64,000 bases of DNA from RGIG4079 sp045596365 (GTDB taxonomy: Bacteria > Bacteroidota > Bacteroidia > Bacteroidales > Muribaculaceae). Made by a program: the position numbers and the translations under genes. Within the stretch, counting starts at the first letter, position 1, and each line of letters starts with the position of its first letter. Shown one piece after another: positions 25,260 through 33,858 of this stretch. The notes beneath the pieces are model-generated. The model ran no database searches, was not told the DNA's origin, and saw only the letters and a list, made by a program, of their open reading frames with translations. The stretch lies in contig JAZOCE010000019.1 in assembly GCA_045596365.1 (NCBI GenBank), positions 62,001 through 126,000 of the forward strand, in the 5' to 3' direction.

Positions 25260-25437
25260 GCTATTTTTAACGTTTTTGCTTCGAAAAATTACGTTCATCT
25301 GGTCGAGCAGAATTAAATATTGAAATCTCGTGGCTTTAAAATGGGTGTTAAGTGTCAGATAATCAAAACCTTAATATTGAATTTTTGAGCTCTTGATTTT
25401 TTGTCGAAAAAAATGAAAATATGGTACTAAAAATTCA

Positions 25438-25470
25438 TTTTTGAAATTTTCTCAAATATTCTTATTTTTG
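25438..25470 (+). promoter_or_regulatory. Promoter of the ybeY-mnmG operon
   Basis: TTTTTG (25438-25443), a 19-base spacer and TATTTTTG (25463-25470) match the Bacteroidota consensus, 22 bases before the ATG at 25493. The rest of the 25236-25492 gap is AT-rich with nothing else supportable. Confidence 0.7.
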
Positions 25471-25492
25471 TAAGTTATATCATTTAGAAAGT

Positions 25493-25924
25493 ATGGTAGA
25501 TAAGATAGAATGGATTTGTCAAAATGTATCAATGCCTGAGATTGATACAGAGCAGCTGGCTTGCTGGCTTGAGCAAGTTACAAAGGCTCATGATCGTATA
25601 CTTGGACCGCTTGTGTATATATTTTGCAATGATGAAAAAATCCTTGAGGTAAATCGCCAATTCCTAAATCATGACTATTATACCGATATAATCACATTTG
25701 ATTATTGTCGAGGCAAGTTGGTTAGAGGCGACATGTATATATCTCTTGACACCGTACGTACAAATGCAGAGGGGTTGAATTGTAGTTACGACTCTGAGCT
25801 AAAGCGTGTTATAGTACATGGATTGTTACACTTATGTGGCATAAATGATAAGGCTCCGGGTGAACGAGAGATTATGGAAGCTCATGAAAATCAAGCTCTT
25901 GCGATGCTGAGGGAAGGAAAGTAA
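25493..25924 (+). CDS. ybeY: Endoribonuclease YbeY (rRNA maturation factor)
   Basis: YbeY is a zinc-dependent RNase needed for 16S rRNA 3'-end maturation and ribosome quality control. The 143-residue protein has the UPF0054 core with HGLLHLCGIND near residues 109-119. Two zinc-ligand histidines are present, but the third position of HGxLHLxGYDH is Asp here, a variant I associate with Bacteroidota homologues. The upstream segment DIITFDYCRGKLVRGDMYIS is also conserved. It heads the operon with mnmG, which begins 24 bases after it. Confidence 0.92.
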   Translation: MVDKIEWICQNVSMPEIDTEQLACWLEQVTKAHDRILGPLVYIFCNDEKILEVNRQFLNHDYYTDIITFDYCRGKLVRGDMYISLDTVRTNAEGLNCSYDSELKRVIVHGLLHLCGINDKAPGEREIMEAHENQALAMLREGK

Positions 25925-25948
25925 ATTAAAATAATCAATATATAGACG

Positions 25949-27826
25949 ATGAGATTTGATTATGATGTAATTGTAATAGGTGCAGGTCATGCAGGATGTG
26001 AGGCGGCATCGGCATCGGCTCGTCTTGGTTCTCGTACATTGTTGATAACAATGGACATGAACAAAATAGCACAGATGAGTTGTAATCCTGCAGTTGGTGG
26101 GATTGCAAAGGGGCAGATTGTGCGAGAAATAGATGCTCTTGGTGGGCAAATGGGGATTGTAACTGACCGCACTGCGATCCAATTTCGCATGCTCAATCGT
26201 TCCAAAGGACCTGCAATGTGGAGTCCGCGAGCACAAAGTGATCGCATGAAATTTAGTGCTGAGTGGCGCCATATTTTGGAGAATACCCCCAATTTATACA
26301 TGTGGCAGGATAGTGCAATAGGTCTTGTCGTCAAAGATGGGCACATAGAGGGTGTAACAACTGCATTAGGAGTTACATTTAAGGCTAAATCAGTGGTATT
26401 AACTGCTGGAACTTTTTTGAATGGATTGATGCATGTGGGACGTGTCCAATTGGAGGGTGGTCGTGTTTCTGAGCCCGTTTCTCGAGGAATTACCGAGCAA
26501 TTGCGCGAATTGGGCTTTGTTACTGATCGCATGAAAACCGGAACACCTGTACGCATTGACGGCCGAAGTGTAAAATGGGAATTAACTACTCCACAGGATG
26601 GAGAAGATGATTTTCATCATTTCTCTTATTTGCCATCAGTAAAAAGAGAGTTAAAACAGAGACAATGTTTTACAGTTTATACCAATCCTCACACACATGA
26701 AATATTACGTCAGGGGTTGCCTGATTCTCCTTTGTATAACGGACAAATACAAAGTATAGGTCCTCGATATTGTCCAAGTATAGAAACAAAAATCGTAACC
26801 TTTGCCGATAAAGAGGAGCATCAATTATTTTTGGAACCGGAAGGGGAAGATACACAAGAGTTTTATTTAAATGGATTCTCCTCATCGCTACCATTGAATG
26901 TGCAAGTGGAGGCTATGCAGAGTGTTCCGGCGCTTGCCGATGTACAAATCTATCGTCCGGGATATGCAATAGAATATGATTTCTTTGACCCCACACAATT
27001 ACATCACACGCTTGAGACGAAATTAATCAAGGGATTATTTTTTGCCGGTCAGGTTAATGGGACGACAGGCTATGAAGAAGCAGCGGGACAAGGTCTTGTT
27101 GCCGGAGTAAATGCTCATAATTCAGTAGTTGGCAAACCTGCATTTGTGCTTGGTCGTGATGAGGCATATATTGGTGTGTTGATTGATGATTTGGTGACAA
27201 AAGGTGTTGATGAGCCGTATCGAATGTTTACATCTCGTGCTGAGTATCGCATACTTCTTCGTCAAGATGATGCCGATATGCGACTCACTCCACGCGGATA
27301 TGAGATGGGATTGGTTACGGAGGAGCGTTACCAATTAATGTTGTCTAAACGACAACAACGTGACGCATTAATTGATTTTACTCGAGGATTCTCGGTTAAA
27401 CCTGCATTGATAAATCCTGTATTAGAAACTTTGGGCACTGTCCCATTGAAGCAGGGTTTGAAATTATATGATTTGATTTTACGCCCGCAATTAACTATAA
27501 AAACACTTGCTCCTCACATAAAGGCACTCAATGAACATTTGAACTCGATAGAAGAGGGGCGCAGAGATGAGATAATTGAGGCGGCAGAAATCCTGATAAA
27601 GTATCAAGGGTATATTGATCGCGAACAATTGATAGCTGACAAAATCAAACGTCTTGAAGGTGTTAAACTGTCGGGCAAGTTGAATTATGCAGAGATTAAG
27701 GCTCTTTCAACAGAAGCCCGTCAGAAACTTGAAAAGATAAATCCTGAAACGGTAGCACAAGCATCTCGCATCCCAGGTATTTCTCCGAGTGACATCAATA
27801 TTCTGCTATTGTTATTGGGAAGATAA
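25949..27826 (+). CDS. mnmG: tRNA uridine-5-carboxymethylaminomethyl modification enzyme MnmG (GidA)
   Basis: MnmG works with MnmE to build the 5-carboxymethylaminomethyl group on wobble U34 of several tRNAs, using FAD, NADH and methylene-tetrahydrofolate. The 625-residue protein has the FAD-binding GAGHAGCEAA (12-21), the CNPAVGGIAKG block (about 46-56), GYEEAAGQGLVAG near 370, and the helical C-terminal MnmE/tRNA-binding domain ending ASRIPGISPSDINILLLLL. The length is full. In many bacteria this gene lies near parAB and the origin, which matches the parS-like site only 7 bases after its stop codon. Confidence 0.97.
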   Translation: MRFDYDVIVIGAGHAGCEAASASARLGSRTLLITMDMNKIAQMSCNPAVGGIAKGQIVREIDALGGQMGIVTDRTAIQFRMLNRSKGPAMWSPRAQSDRMKFSAEWRHILENTPNLYMWQDSAIGLVVKDGHIEGVTTALGVTFKAKSVVLTAGTFLNGLMHVGRVQLEGGRVSEPVSRGITEQLRELGFVTDRMKTGTPVRIDGRSVKWELTTPQDGEDDFHHFSYLPSVKRELKQRQCFTVYTNPHTHEILRQGLPDSPLYNGQIQSIGPRYCPSIETKIVTFADKEEHQLFLEPEGEDTQEFYLNGFSSSLPLNVQVEAMQSVPALADVQIYRPGYAIEYDFFDPTQLHHTLETKLIKGLFFAGQVNGTTGYEEAAGQGLVAGVNAHNSVVGKPAFVLGRDEAYIGVLIDDLVTKGVDEPYRMFTSRAEYRILLRQDDADMRLTPRGYEMGLVTEERYQLMLSKRQQRDALIDFTRGFSVKPALINPVLETLGTVPLKQGLKLYDLILRPQLTIKTLAPHIKALNEHLNSIEEGRRDEIIEAAEILIKYQGYIDREQLIADKIKRLEGVKLSGKLNYAEIKALSTEARQKLEKINPETVAQASRIPGISPSDINILLLLLGR

Positions 27827-27833
27827 CCTTAAA

Positions 27834-27849
27834 TGTTTCACGTGGAACA
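27834..27849. promoter_or_regulatory. parS-like centromere site
   Basis: TGTTTCACGTGGAACA matches the bacterial parS consensus TGTTTCACGTGAAACA at 15 of 16 bases and reads as an interrupted palindrome; flanking A and T extend the dyad to 18 bp. ParB (Spo0J) binds such sites to load condensin and segregate the origin. It lies in the gap between mnmG and apt, the kind of origin-proximal context where parS sites cluster. parA/parB are not in this window. Confidence 0.82.
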
Positions 27850-27885
27850 TGAGTAGTAAATAGAATATCAATTAATTAAGCAAAA

Positions 27886-28404
27886 ATGGAATATATTAAA
27901 TCTAAAATCCGTGATGTAATGGATTTCCCTCAAAAGGGGATAGTGTTTAAAGACTTGACTACCGTATTTAAAGATCCTCGTGCCATGCACATTATTGGAT
28001 GGGATCTTTCTCAATTGTATCGTGATAAGGGCGTAACTAAGGTTGTCGGGATTGAATCTCGCGGTTTTATTGCCGGCTCTATTTTGGCATTTGAACTTGG
28101 AGCGGGGTTTGTTCCGGTGCGAAAACCGGGGAAATTGCCTGCTGACACAATTAGCATGAGTTATGATAAGGAATATGGAAAGGATACAATTGAAATACAT
28201 CGTGATGCAATTACAGAAGAAGATGTTGTTGTAATTCATGATGATGTACTTGCTACGGGAGGAACAATGGCAGCTGCTTACGAACTTGTAAAGAGTATGA
28301 ATCCCAAGAAAATTTATGTAAACTTTATTATTGAACTTGGAATGCTTGGAGGTCGCGCTAATCTTCCTGCTGATGCTGAAGTAACGTCGTTGATCACTTA
28401 CTAA
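27886..28404 (+). CDS. apt: Adenine phosphoribosyltransferase
   Basis: Apt salvages adenine to AMP using PRPP. The 172-residue protein has the PRPP-binding loop as VVVIHDDVLATGGTMAAA (about 111-128), the ESRGF segment of the purine site (about 57-61) and the conserved FKDLT near the N-terminus. The length and layout are standard for a dimeric cytosolic enzyme. It follows mnmG after a 59-base gap containing the parS-like site and is followed by uvrC after 3 bases. Confidence 0.96.
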   Translation: MEYIKSKIRDVMDFPQKGIVFKDLTTVFKDPRAMHIIGWDLSQLYRDKGVTKVVGIESRGFIAGSILAFELGAGFVPVRKPGKLPADTISMSYDKEYGKDTIEIHRDAITEEDVVVIHDDVLATGGTMAAAYELVKSMNPKKIYVNFIIELGMLGGRANLPADAEVTSLITY

Positions 28405-28407
28405 ATT

Positions 28408-30216
28408 TTGTCAGATTTAAAAGAAAAAATAGCGATATTGCCTGATACCCCGGGCGTGTATATGTACTACAATGCCGAGGGTACAGTTATCTATGTGGGG
28501 AAGGCTAAAAATTTACGCCGTCGTGTCTCCTCCTATTTTAATCGCGAGCACGAAAGTGTAAGAACTCGGTTGCTTGTGCGAGCAATCGACGATATGAAAT
28601 ACATAGTTGTTCCTACAGAAGAAGATGCCTTAAATCTTGAAAATTCTCTAATAAAGGAGTATCAACCTCGATATAATGTGTTGCTGAAAGATGATAAATC
28701 CTATCCTTGGATTTGTGTAACAAATGAACATTATCCTCGAGTATTTCTCACATATAACAAACTGAAAGATGGCTCCAAGTATTTTGGACCATATACCAAT
28801 ACAAGTGTTGCTCGAGCAATGTTCAATCTTATTCGCGAGTTGTATCCCATACGCACTTGTCGCGTGATGATTACCCCCGAATATATTGCCAAAGGGAAAG
28901 GACGATTGTGTCTTGAATATCACATGAAGAATTGTCGTGGCTGTTGTATTGGTGAAATTTCAATAGAGGATTACAGTGCTTATATTGAACGTGTTAAACA
29001 AATCTTACGTGGTGATACTCAGGAAGTTATGAAGTATATGCGTTCAGAAATGGAGCGCTTGGCGAGTGAGTTGAAATTTGAGCAGGCTCAAGAAATCAAA
29101 GAAAAATACCAGTTGATAGAACGCTATCGCGCTAAGAGTGTGATAGTTACGCAAACGGTTGATGATATAGATGTCTTTGGTGTCGATGATGATGACCGAG
29201 ATGTTTATGTCAACTACATGCATGTGCGAAATGGGGTTATTGTGCGATCTATGACATTGGAATATAAACGTCGTCTTGATGAATCGCAATCGCAGATTTT
29301 GGGGTATGCCCTAAATGATATTGCTCACCAACTTGATGTAAAGTATAAAGAAATTATTGTACCGGTAGAGCCGGAAGTGGAGATACAAGGTGTAACATAT
29401 ATTGTCCCACAGCGAGGTGATAAGAAGCAATTGCTTGATGTGTCAACAAGGAATGCTCGTCAGCAAAAGATTGATAATCTAAAACAGATGGAGAAAAAGG
29501 ATCCTGAGCAGCGAGTTCTTCGTACTTTGGAACGCCTCAAAACCGACCTACGCATGAGCGAATTACCACGTCATATAGAGTGTTTTGATAACTCAAATAT
29601 TCAGGGAACAAATCCTGTGTCGGCATGCGTAGTGTTCCGTAATGCAAAACCGGCAAAACGTGATTATCGTCATTTTATAATAAAGACCGTTGAGGGACCA
29701 AATGATTATGCTTCTATGCGAGAAGTGTTGACTCGTCGTTACACTCGGTTAATGGAAGAGGGGAAGGATTTACCGCAACTCATCATAGTCGATGGGGGCA
29801 AAGGTCAGTTGAGTGTTGCAGTAGAAACCCTTGATATTCTGGGGCTTAGGGGTAAAGTCGCAATCATTGGCATTGCTGAGCGACTTGAAGAAATTTATTT
29901 TCCAGGCGATAGTGTCCCATTGTATATTGACAAAAACTCTGAATCACTGAGAATTATACAACATTTGCGAGATGAGGCCCACCGATTTGGAATAACTCAT
30001 CATCGCAACCGTCGCAGTAAGAGTCAGATTGCATCAGAACTTGATCCCATAAAAGGAGTAGGAGAGAAAACGCGTACAGCACTTTTGCGCCATTTCAAAA
30101 GCGTCAAACGCATTCGCGAAGCCTCGCTTGATGAATTAGCAACAGTCGTTGGTCCCTCTCTTGCCTTCAAAATCCACAAATCACTCAATCTGTCAAATAA
30201 AATAGAAGAGCAATAG
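28408..30216 (+). CDS. uvrC: UvrABC system protein C (excinuclease subunit)
   Basis: UvrC makes both incisions flanking a DNA lesion in nucleotide excision repair. The 602-residue protein has an N-terminal GIY-YIG nuclease domain (PGVYMYYN ... VIYVGKAKNLRRRVSSYF), a UVR motif near 205-240 (ELKFEQAQEIKEKYQ), the RNase H-like second nuclease domain (IECFDNSNIQGT, IIVDGGKGQL) and tandem HhH motifs at the C-terminus. The start appears to be TTG at 28408, 3 bases after apt, because the GIY domain begins about residue 13 and no ATG or GTG precedes it in frame. There is no Shine-Dalgarno sequence; translation may be coupled to apt. Confidence 0.95.
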   Translation: MSDLKEKIAILPDTPGVYMYYNAEGTVIYVGKAKNLRRRVSSYFNREHESVRTRLLVRAIDDMKYIVVPTEEDALNLENSLIKEYQPRYNVLLKDDKSYPWICVTNEHYPRVFLTYNKLKDGSKYFGPYTNTSVARAMFNLIRELYPIRTCRVMITPEYIAKGKGRLCLEYHMKNCRGCCIGEISIEDYSAYIERVKQILRGDTQEVMKYMRSEMERLASELKFEQAQEIKEKYQLIERYRAKSVIVTQTVDDIDVFGVDDDDRDVYVNYMHVRNGVIVRSMTLEYKRRLDESQSQILGYALNDIAHQLDVKYKEIIVPVEPEVEIQGVTYIVPQRGDKKQLLDVSTRNARQQKIDNLKQMEKKDPEQRVLRTLERLKTDLRMSELPRHIECFDNSNIQGTNPVSACVVFRNAKPAKRDYRHFIIKTVEGPNDYASMREVLTRRYTRLMEEGKDLPQLIIVDGGKGQLSVAVETLDILGLRGKVAIIGIAERLEEIYFPGDSVPLYIDKNSESLRIIQHLRDEAHRFGITHHRNRRSKSQIASELDPIKGVGEKTRTALLRHFKSVKRIREASLDELATVVGPSLAFKIHKSLNLSNKIEEQ

Positions 30217-30264
30217 TGAAATCTAAAACTAAAGGCAGAGTGTTAGATATTAAATAATAATCGT

Positions 30265-30272
30265 TATCTTTG
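30265..30272 (+). promoter_or_regulatory. -7 box of the dtd operon
   Basis: TATCTTTG followed by C fits the consensus, 23 bases before the ATG at 30296; no convincing TTG at -33. Confidence 0.5.
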
Positions 30273-30295
30273 CGAAAAAGCAGTATAAATTTTTT

Positions 30296-30748
30296 ATGAG
30301 ATTAGTAATACAGAGGGTTAAGAGGGCATCGGTGGAGATTGGCGGAGAGCTACATTCAGCGATTGGCGCAGGGTTGATGGTGCTCGTAGGGGTTGCCGAC
30401 GGGGACACTATCGATGATGCTCGTTGGCTTGCCGCTAAGACCATTGCTATGCGCATTTTTGACGATGAAGTAGGCGTGATGAATCGCTCGGTGGCAGATG
30501 TTGAAGGAGAGGTGCTTGCTGTGAGTCAATTTACGCTAAACGCATCGACCAAAAAGGGCAATCGTCCATCATATATTCATGCCGCTGGACACGATGTCGC
30601 AATTCCTTTGTATGATGCTTATTGTGATATGATAACAGAGGGACTTGGTCGTCCGACGAAAAAAGGCGTTTTTGGAGCAGACATGCAGGTAACATTAGTG
30701 AATGATGGTCCTGTAACAATCATAATCGACTCTAAACTAAGAGAATAA
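30296..30748 (+). CDS. dtd: D-aminoacyl-tRNA deacylase
   Basis: DTD removes D-amino acids (and glycine from tRNA-Ala) mistakenly attached to tRNA. The 150-residue protein has the active-site motifs SQFTLNAS (about 79-86) and the NDGPVTIII strand near 138-146, the latter bearing the cross-subunit Gly-Pro. The N-terminal MRLVIQRVKRASVEI is also typical, and fixes the ATG at 30296. mazG follows after 1 base, so the two are translationally linked. Confidence 0.95.
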   Translation: MRLVIQRVKRASVEIGGELHSAIGAGLMVLVGVADGDTIDDARWLAAKTIAMRIFDDEVGVMNRSVADVEGEVLAVSQFTLNASTKKGNRPSYIHAAGHDVAIPLYDAYCDMITEGLGRPTKKGVFGADMQVTLVNDGPVTIIIDSKLRE

Positions 30749-30749
30749 C

Positions 30750-31088
30750 ATGATTGAAGGAGAAGTAACATTACGCCAGGCACAAGAGATTGTGGATCAA
30801 TGGATTAAAACGATAGGAGTGAGGTATTTCTCCCCATTGACCAATATGGCCGTATTGACCGAAGAGGTAGGCGAGGTTGCTCGCATCATGGCTCGTCGTT
30901 ATGGCGATCAGTCATTTAAGGAAGGTGAAAAAGACACCCTTGGCGATGAACTCGCTGATGTGCTGTGGGTGTTGATGGCGATAGCTAATCAAACAGGAGT
31001 CAATCTCACGGAGGCATTAGCTCGTAACATAGAGAAAAAAACAAAGCGTGACAAGGAACGTCATCAGAATAACGATAAATTGAAATAA
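30750..31088 (+). CDS. MazG-like nucleotide pyrophosphohydrolase
   Basis: This 112-residue protein has the single MazG domain of the all-alpha NTP pyrophosphatase superfamily: EEVGEVARIM with the acidic pair near residues 31-35, and DELADVLWVLMAIAN near 68-83 completing the EExxE...ExxD magnesium site. It probably hydrolyses aberrant (d)NTPs, a housecleaning role that suits its company with dtd and deoC. It is about half the length of two-domain E. coli MazG, as in many Bacteroidota. Confidence 0.88.
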   Translation: MIEGEVTLRQAQEIVDQWIKTIGVRYFSPLTNMAVLTEEVGEVARIMARRYGDQSFKEGEKDTLGDELADVLWVLMAIANQTGVNLTEALARNIEKKTKRDKERHQNNDKLK

Positions 31089-31106
31089 ACTAAAACCAAA
31101 TATAGA

Positions 31107-31991
31107 ATGAGTGATAAATATCTAAATGCAATTGCTGCATGTAAAGTAACAGAGGATGATGCTCAAGTAAAAGCAGCAGTAGAAAAAATTATAGCAGCCC
31201 ATCTTGAAGAAAATAAAAATCAAGATGTGTATAAATTTTTGTTCAACACGATAGATTTGACAACGCTCAATTCTACAGACTCTCCTCAATCGGTGGCTAA
31301 ATTTGTAGAAAGAGTAAATGACTTTGATAACGAACACCCCGAGTTGAAAAACGTTGCCGCAATATGTGTATATCCATGTTTTGCACAATTGGTGCGCACA
31401 GTCCTTGAGGTCAGCGATGTTGAAGTTGCCGCTGTATCGGCAGGGTTTCCTTCGTCCCAAACATTCCCCGAAGTAAAAATTGCTGAAACAGCTCTTGCGG
31501 TTGACGGTGGTGCCGATGAGATAGATGTAGTATTTAATCTTGGCAATTATCTTGACGATGACTATGAGGCTGTGTGTGATGAAATCATTGAGCTAAAACA
31601 AGTGTGTCGTGAGGCAAAACTAAAAGTTATTCTTGAAACAGGAGCGTTGCAAACTGCCGCTAATATCAAGAAAGCATCGGTGTTGTCAATGTATTCAGGA
31701 GCCGATTTCTTGAAAACCTCAACAGGAAAAGGTTATCCCGGAGCATCACTTGAAGCAGCTTATGTGATGGCTTCTTGTATCAAAGATTATTATGACCGCA
31801 CAGGTATAATGGTGGGCTTTAAAGCATCGGGAGGCGTTTCTACTACCGATGATGCTGTTGCTTATTATACAATAATCAAGGAGGTACTTGGCGAAAAGTG
31901 GTTGACAAATGAATATTTCCGCATAGGGGCAAGTCGTCTTGCAAATAATCTTCTCTCTGACATTTTAGGCGAACAAGTAAAATTCTTCTAA
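31107..31991 (+). CDS. deoC: Deoxyribose-phosphate aldolase
   Basis: DeoC reversibly splits 2-deoxyribose 5-phosphate into glyceraldehyde 3-phosphate and acetaldehyde in deoxynucleoside catabolism. The 294-residue TIM-barrel protein has the Schiff-base lysine in FLKTSTGKG and a second conserved lysine in VGFKASGG near 230, with KVILETGAL between. It is longer than E. coli DeoC (259) because of an N-terminal helical extension, as in Bacteroides enzymes. It lies 18 bases after mazG in the dtd operon. Confidence 0.93.
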   Translation: MSDKYLNAIAACKVTEDDAQVKAAVEKIIAAHLEENKNQDVYKFLFNTIDLTTLNSTDSPQSVAKFVERVNDFDNEHPELKNVAAICVYPCFAQLVRTVLEVSDVEVAAVSAGFPSSQTFPEVKIAETALAVDGGADEIDVVFNLGNYLDDDYEAVCDEIIELKQVCREAKLKVILETGALQTAANIKKASVLSMYSGADFLKTSTGKGYPGASLEAAYVMASCIKDYYDRTGIMVGFKASGGVSTTDDAVAYYTIIKEVLGEKWLTNEYFRIGASRLANNLLSDILGEQVKFF

Positions 31992-32001
31992 TTGAGATAT
32001 T

Positions 32002-32541
32002 ATGGAATATTGGATTATAATCAAAGAGGAACGAATAGGACCTTTAGCCTTTGAGGAGTTGAAGAACTATGAATTAAATGCCGATACCCCTGTTTGGTAT
32101 GCTGGTCTTGAGGATTGGATTCAAGCCAATCAAGTAGCAGAACTTGCCGAATTGCTAAATAGTGAAGCCGCAGATGTTGAGGAAAATCAAGACGAAACAA
32201 TAACTGAAGATATTGAAGCAGAGCCGGCATCAGAGCCAGAACAAGAAAAAGCAGAACCGACAATAGTCGTAGAGGAAAAACCTCTTCGTCCATGTCCTCC
32301 GTCCTATCTTGTGTGGGCGGTATTGGTAGTTATATTGTGTTGTGCACCATTGGGTATCCCTGCCATAATATATTCGTCTCAAGTAAAGACTAAGTATAAT
32401 AATGGTGATTATAGTGGGGCGCGTAAAGCTTCAGAGCGAGCAGCATTATGGGTGATACTTGCATTTGTTGGCGGTCTCATTTACCAACCCTTCAGCGGAT
32501 TATTATCGATATTATGGGGATCTTTACAAGGCGCAATATAA
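32002..32541 (+). CDS. GYF_2 plus CD225/dispanin-like membrane protein
   Basis: This 179-residue protein starts with a GYF_2 domain (about 1-50: MEYWIIIKEERIGPLAFEEL, with W-x-A and DWIQANQ downstream). An acidic Glu-rich linker (about 55-92) leads to two hydrophobic segments (about 100-125 and 146-170) around SSQVKTKYNNGDYSGARKAS, the CD225/dispanin pattern. These are small membrane proteins of unknown bacterial function; the GYF_2 part may bind peptides. It is translationally coupled to the DUF2752 gene, which overlaps its last 28 bases. Confidence 0.85.
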   Translation: MEYWIIIKEERIGPLAFEELKNYELNADTPVWYAGLEDWIQANQVAELAELLNSEAADVEENQDETITEDIEAEPASEPEQEKAEPTIVVEEKPLRPCPPSYLVWAVLVVILCCAPLGIPAIIYSSQVKTKYNNGDYSGARKASERAALWVILAFVGGLIYQPFSGLLSILWGSLQGAI

Positions 32542-32888
32542 TAGTGGCGGGAATTTTTCTCGCCATTTTAATTTTGTGTGTTTATTTTTATTTTGATCCT
32601 TCAGATCATTTTTTTCCTCGTTGTCCTTTTTTGTCAATGACAGGATTGGAATGTCCCGGTTGTGGCTCACAAAGGGCAATTCATGCATTGTTACATGGCG
32701 ATTTCTTGGCAGTGTGGCATTTTAATGCCGTGTTATATCTGTTTTTCCCCATGTTGGCTGTACTGGGGATTGCAGAATTATTGAGAAAAAGGTATCCTCG
32801 ATTTTATTGGGCAGTAAATTCGAGATATGTAATATGGGGGACAGGAATAGTAATTGTCCTCTGGTGGATATTGCGTAATTTGATTTAG
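32514..32888 (+). CDS. DUF2752 family small membrane protein
   Basis: From the ATG at 32514 this is a 124-residue protein with helices at about 9-27, 65-85 and 101-121. The cysteine motif of DUF2752 (C-P-G-C-G-S-Q-R-A, about 44-52) follows FFPRCPFLSMTGLE. The function is unknown; the cysteines could bind metal or form a disulfide. An upstream in-frame start at 32448 would add 22 residues overlapping the previous gene in another frame and not resembling the family. Its stop overlaps the stop of the convergent phospholipase gene. Confidence 0.83.
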   Translation: MGIFTRRNIIVAGIFLAILILCVYFYFDPSDHFFPRCPFLSMTGLECPGCGSQRAIHALLHGDFLAVWHFNAVLYLFFPMLAVLGIAELLRKRYPRFYWAVNSRYVIWGTGIVIVLWWILRNLI

Positions 32889-33727
32889 TATTCGCTAAAA
32901 AGATTAGGCTTAATGACTATTCCGGCTCTAATCATGGAACTATGTTGTTTATAGTTAAATAATCCTTCACCATAGCCGTTATAGAATTGTAGAAATAAAT
33001 GTTGGGTGGATTTTCGCGAAAATCTATAGGAGAATTCAATAGTTGTATTGTAGTTTAGATTCCATCCCTCCCGTTTTGTGAGGTTAAAAGCCACGCCAAA
33101 TTTCTGATTTATTGAGGAAAAAGAGGCTCCTACTTGAAAGATACCTGCATAATTTAACAGGTCTTTATTATGTTTGCCATCAACTATAGGCACCCAAAAC
33201 TTTCCATGGACAATAAAGTTAGGGTCCACAACAATGTTTGCAGCTAATGAAATCCTTTCCCACGAACGAGAATTAATGCTGTCTTTTCCATTGCTTTCGT
33301 GTTCTAAAATCAGAGATATTTTCCCTATGAAGCGGTCTTTGACAAAAAGAGGCTTGGTCAGGCCTATCCCTGGATTAAAGTTTATATCTGTCATGGGCAT
33401 TGAATCATCGATTATATTCCAGAAACATTTTTGAGTATAAAAAAGATACAGATAGGTATCCCAAGGCAAAACACTTTTTGTCAATCTTTGAGAAATTGAT
33501 AGTTGAAACTTTGCATTAGAGTTTTTTACAGTTGGTGCATGACTCGTGGGGATACCAAAAATAAAATAATTATCCTTGTATAATCCAAAAGAGGGTGTTT
33601 TATCAAAATTCTGTCGCAAACTATCAATATTGTATATGCTTGATTGGTTGGCCATTATTTGAGCGTTAAGACCAATAGTAATAAAATTTATAAAAACGAT
33701 GAATATGCAAAGACGTATTGTTTTCAT
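32885..33727 (-). CDS. pldA: Outer-membrane phospholipase A (OMPLA family)
   Basis: From the ATG at 33727 this 280-residue protein has a signal peptide (MKTIRLCIFIVFINFITIGLNAQ) and barrel strands. The OMPLA catalytic block is intact: His and Ser in LEHESNG, then SRSWERI with the downstream Asn expected at the end of the catalytic strand, here AAN. OMPLA is a calcium-dependent phospholipase in the outer membrane, usually active only when lipid asymmetry is lost. The longer frame to 33856 is rejected because a -7 box (33743-33736) lies within it and the signal peptide would be buried. Confidence 0.85.
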   Translation of the reverse strand: MKTIRLCIFIVFINFITIGLNAQIMANQSSIYNIDSLRQNFDKTPSFGLYKDNYFIFGIPTSHAPTVKNSNAKFQLSISQRLTKSVLPWDTYLYLFYTQKCFWNIIDDSMPMTDINFNPGIGLTKPLFVKDRFIGKISLILEHESNGKDSINSRSWERISLAANIVVDPNFIVHGKFWVPIVDGKHNKDLLNYAGIFQVGASFSSINQKFGVAFNLTKREGWNLNYNTTIEFSYRFSRKSTQHLFLQFYNGYGEGLFNYKQHSSMIRAGIVIKPNLFSEY

Positions 33728-33735
33728 TTCAAAAA

Positions 33736-33743
33736 CAAAGATA
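33736..33743 (-). promoter_or_regulatory. -7 box of the phospholipase A gene
   Basis: TATCTTTG on the minus strand, 8 bases before the ATG at 33727; the leader would be only a few bases. No good -33 TTG. Confidence 0.5.
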
Positions 33744-33808
33744 AGCATATTAGAACTATTTGTGTTGTAAGAAAAGTCTAAAATAATGTCCAATAAATCT
33801 AATTTTTC

Positions 33809-33839
33809 TTGGAAGGGTGAGGAGATATATTTACCTTTG
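33809..33839 (+). promoter_or_regulatory. Promoter of the lipoprotein-comM-flavoprotein operon
   Basis: TTG (33809-33811), 20 bases and TACCTTTG (33832-33839) fit the consensus. Transcription would start near 33845, downstream of the ATG at 33817 and upstream of the GTG at 33859, so the GTG is the true start. Confidence 0.7.
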
Positions 33840-33858
33840 TGGATATAACTTGACAATT

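Noticed and set aside
25987..26556. 189-codon open frame antisense to mnmG
   Set aside because: It lies wholly inside mnmG in an opposing frame, has no promoter, and its composition is that of a shadow of a conserved gene.
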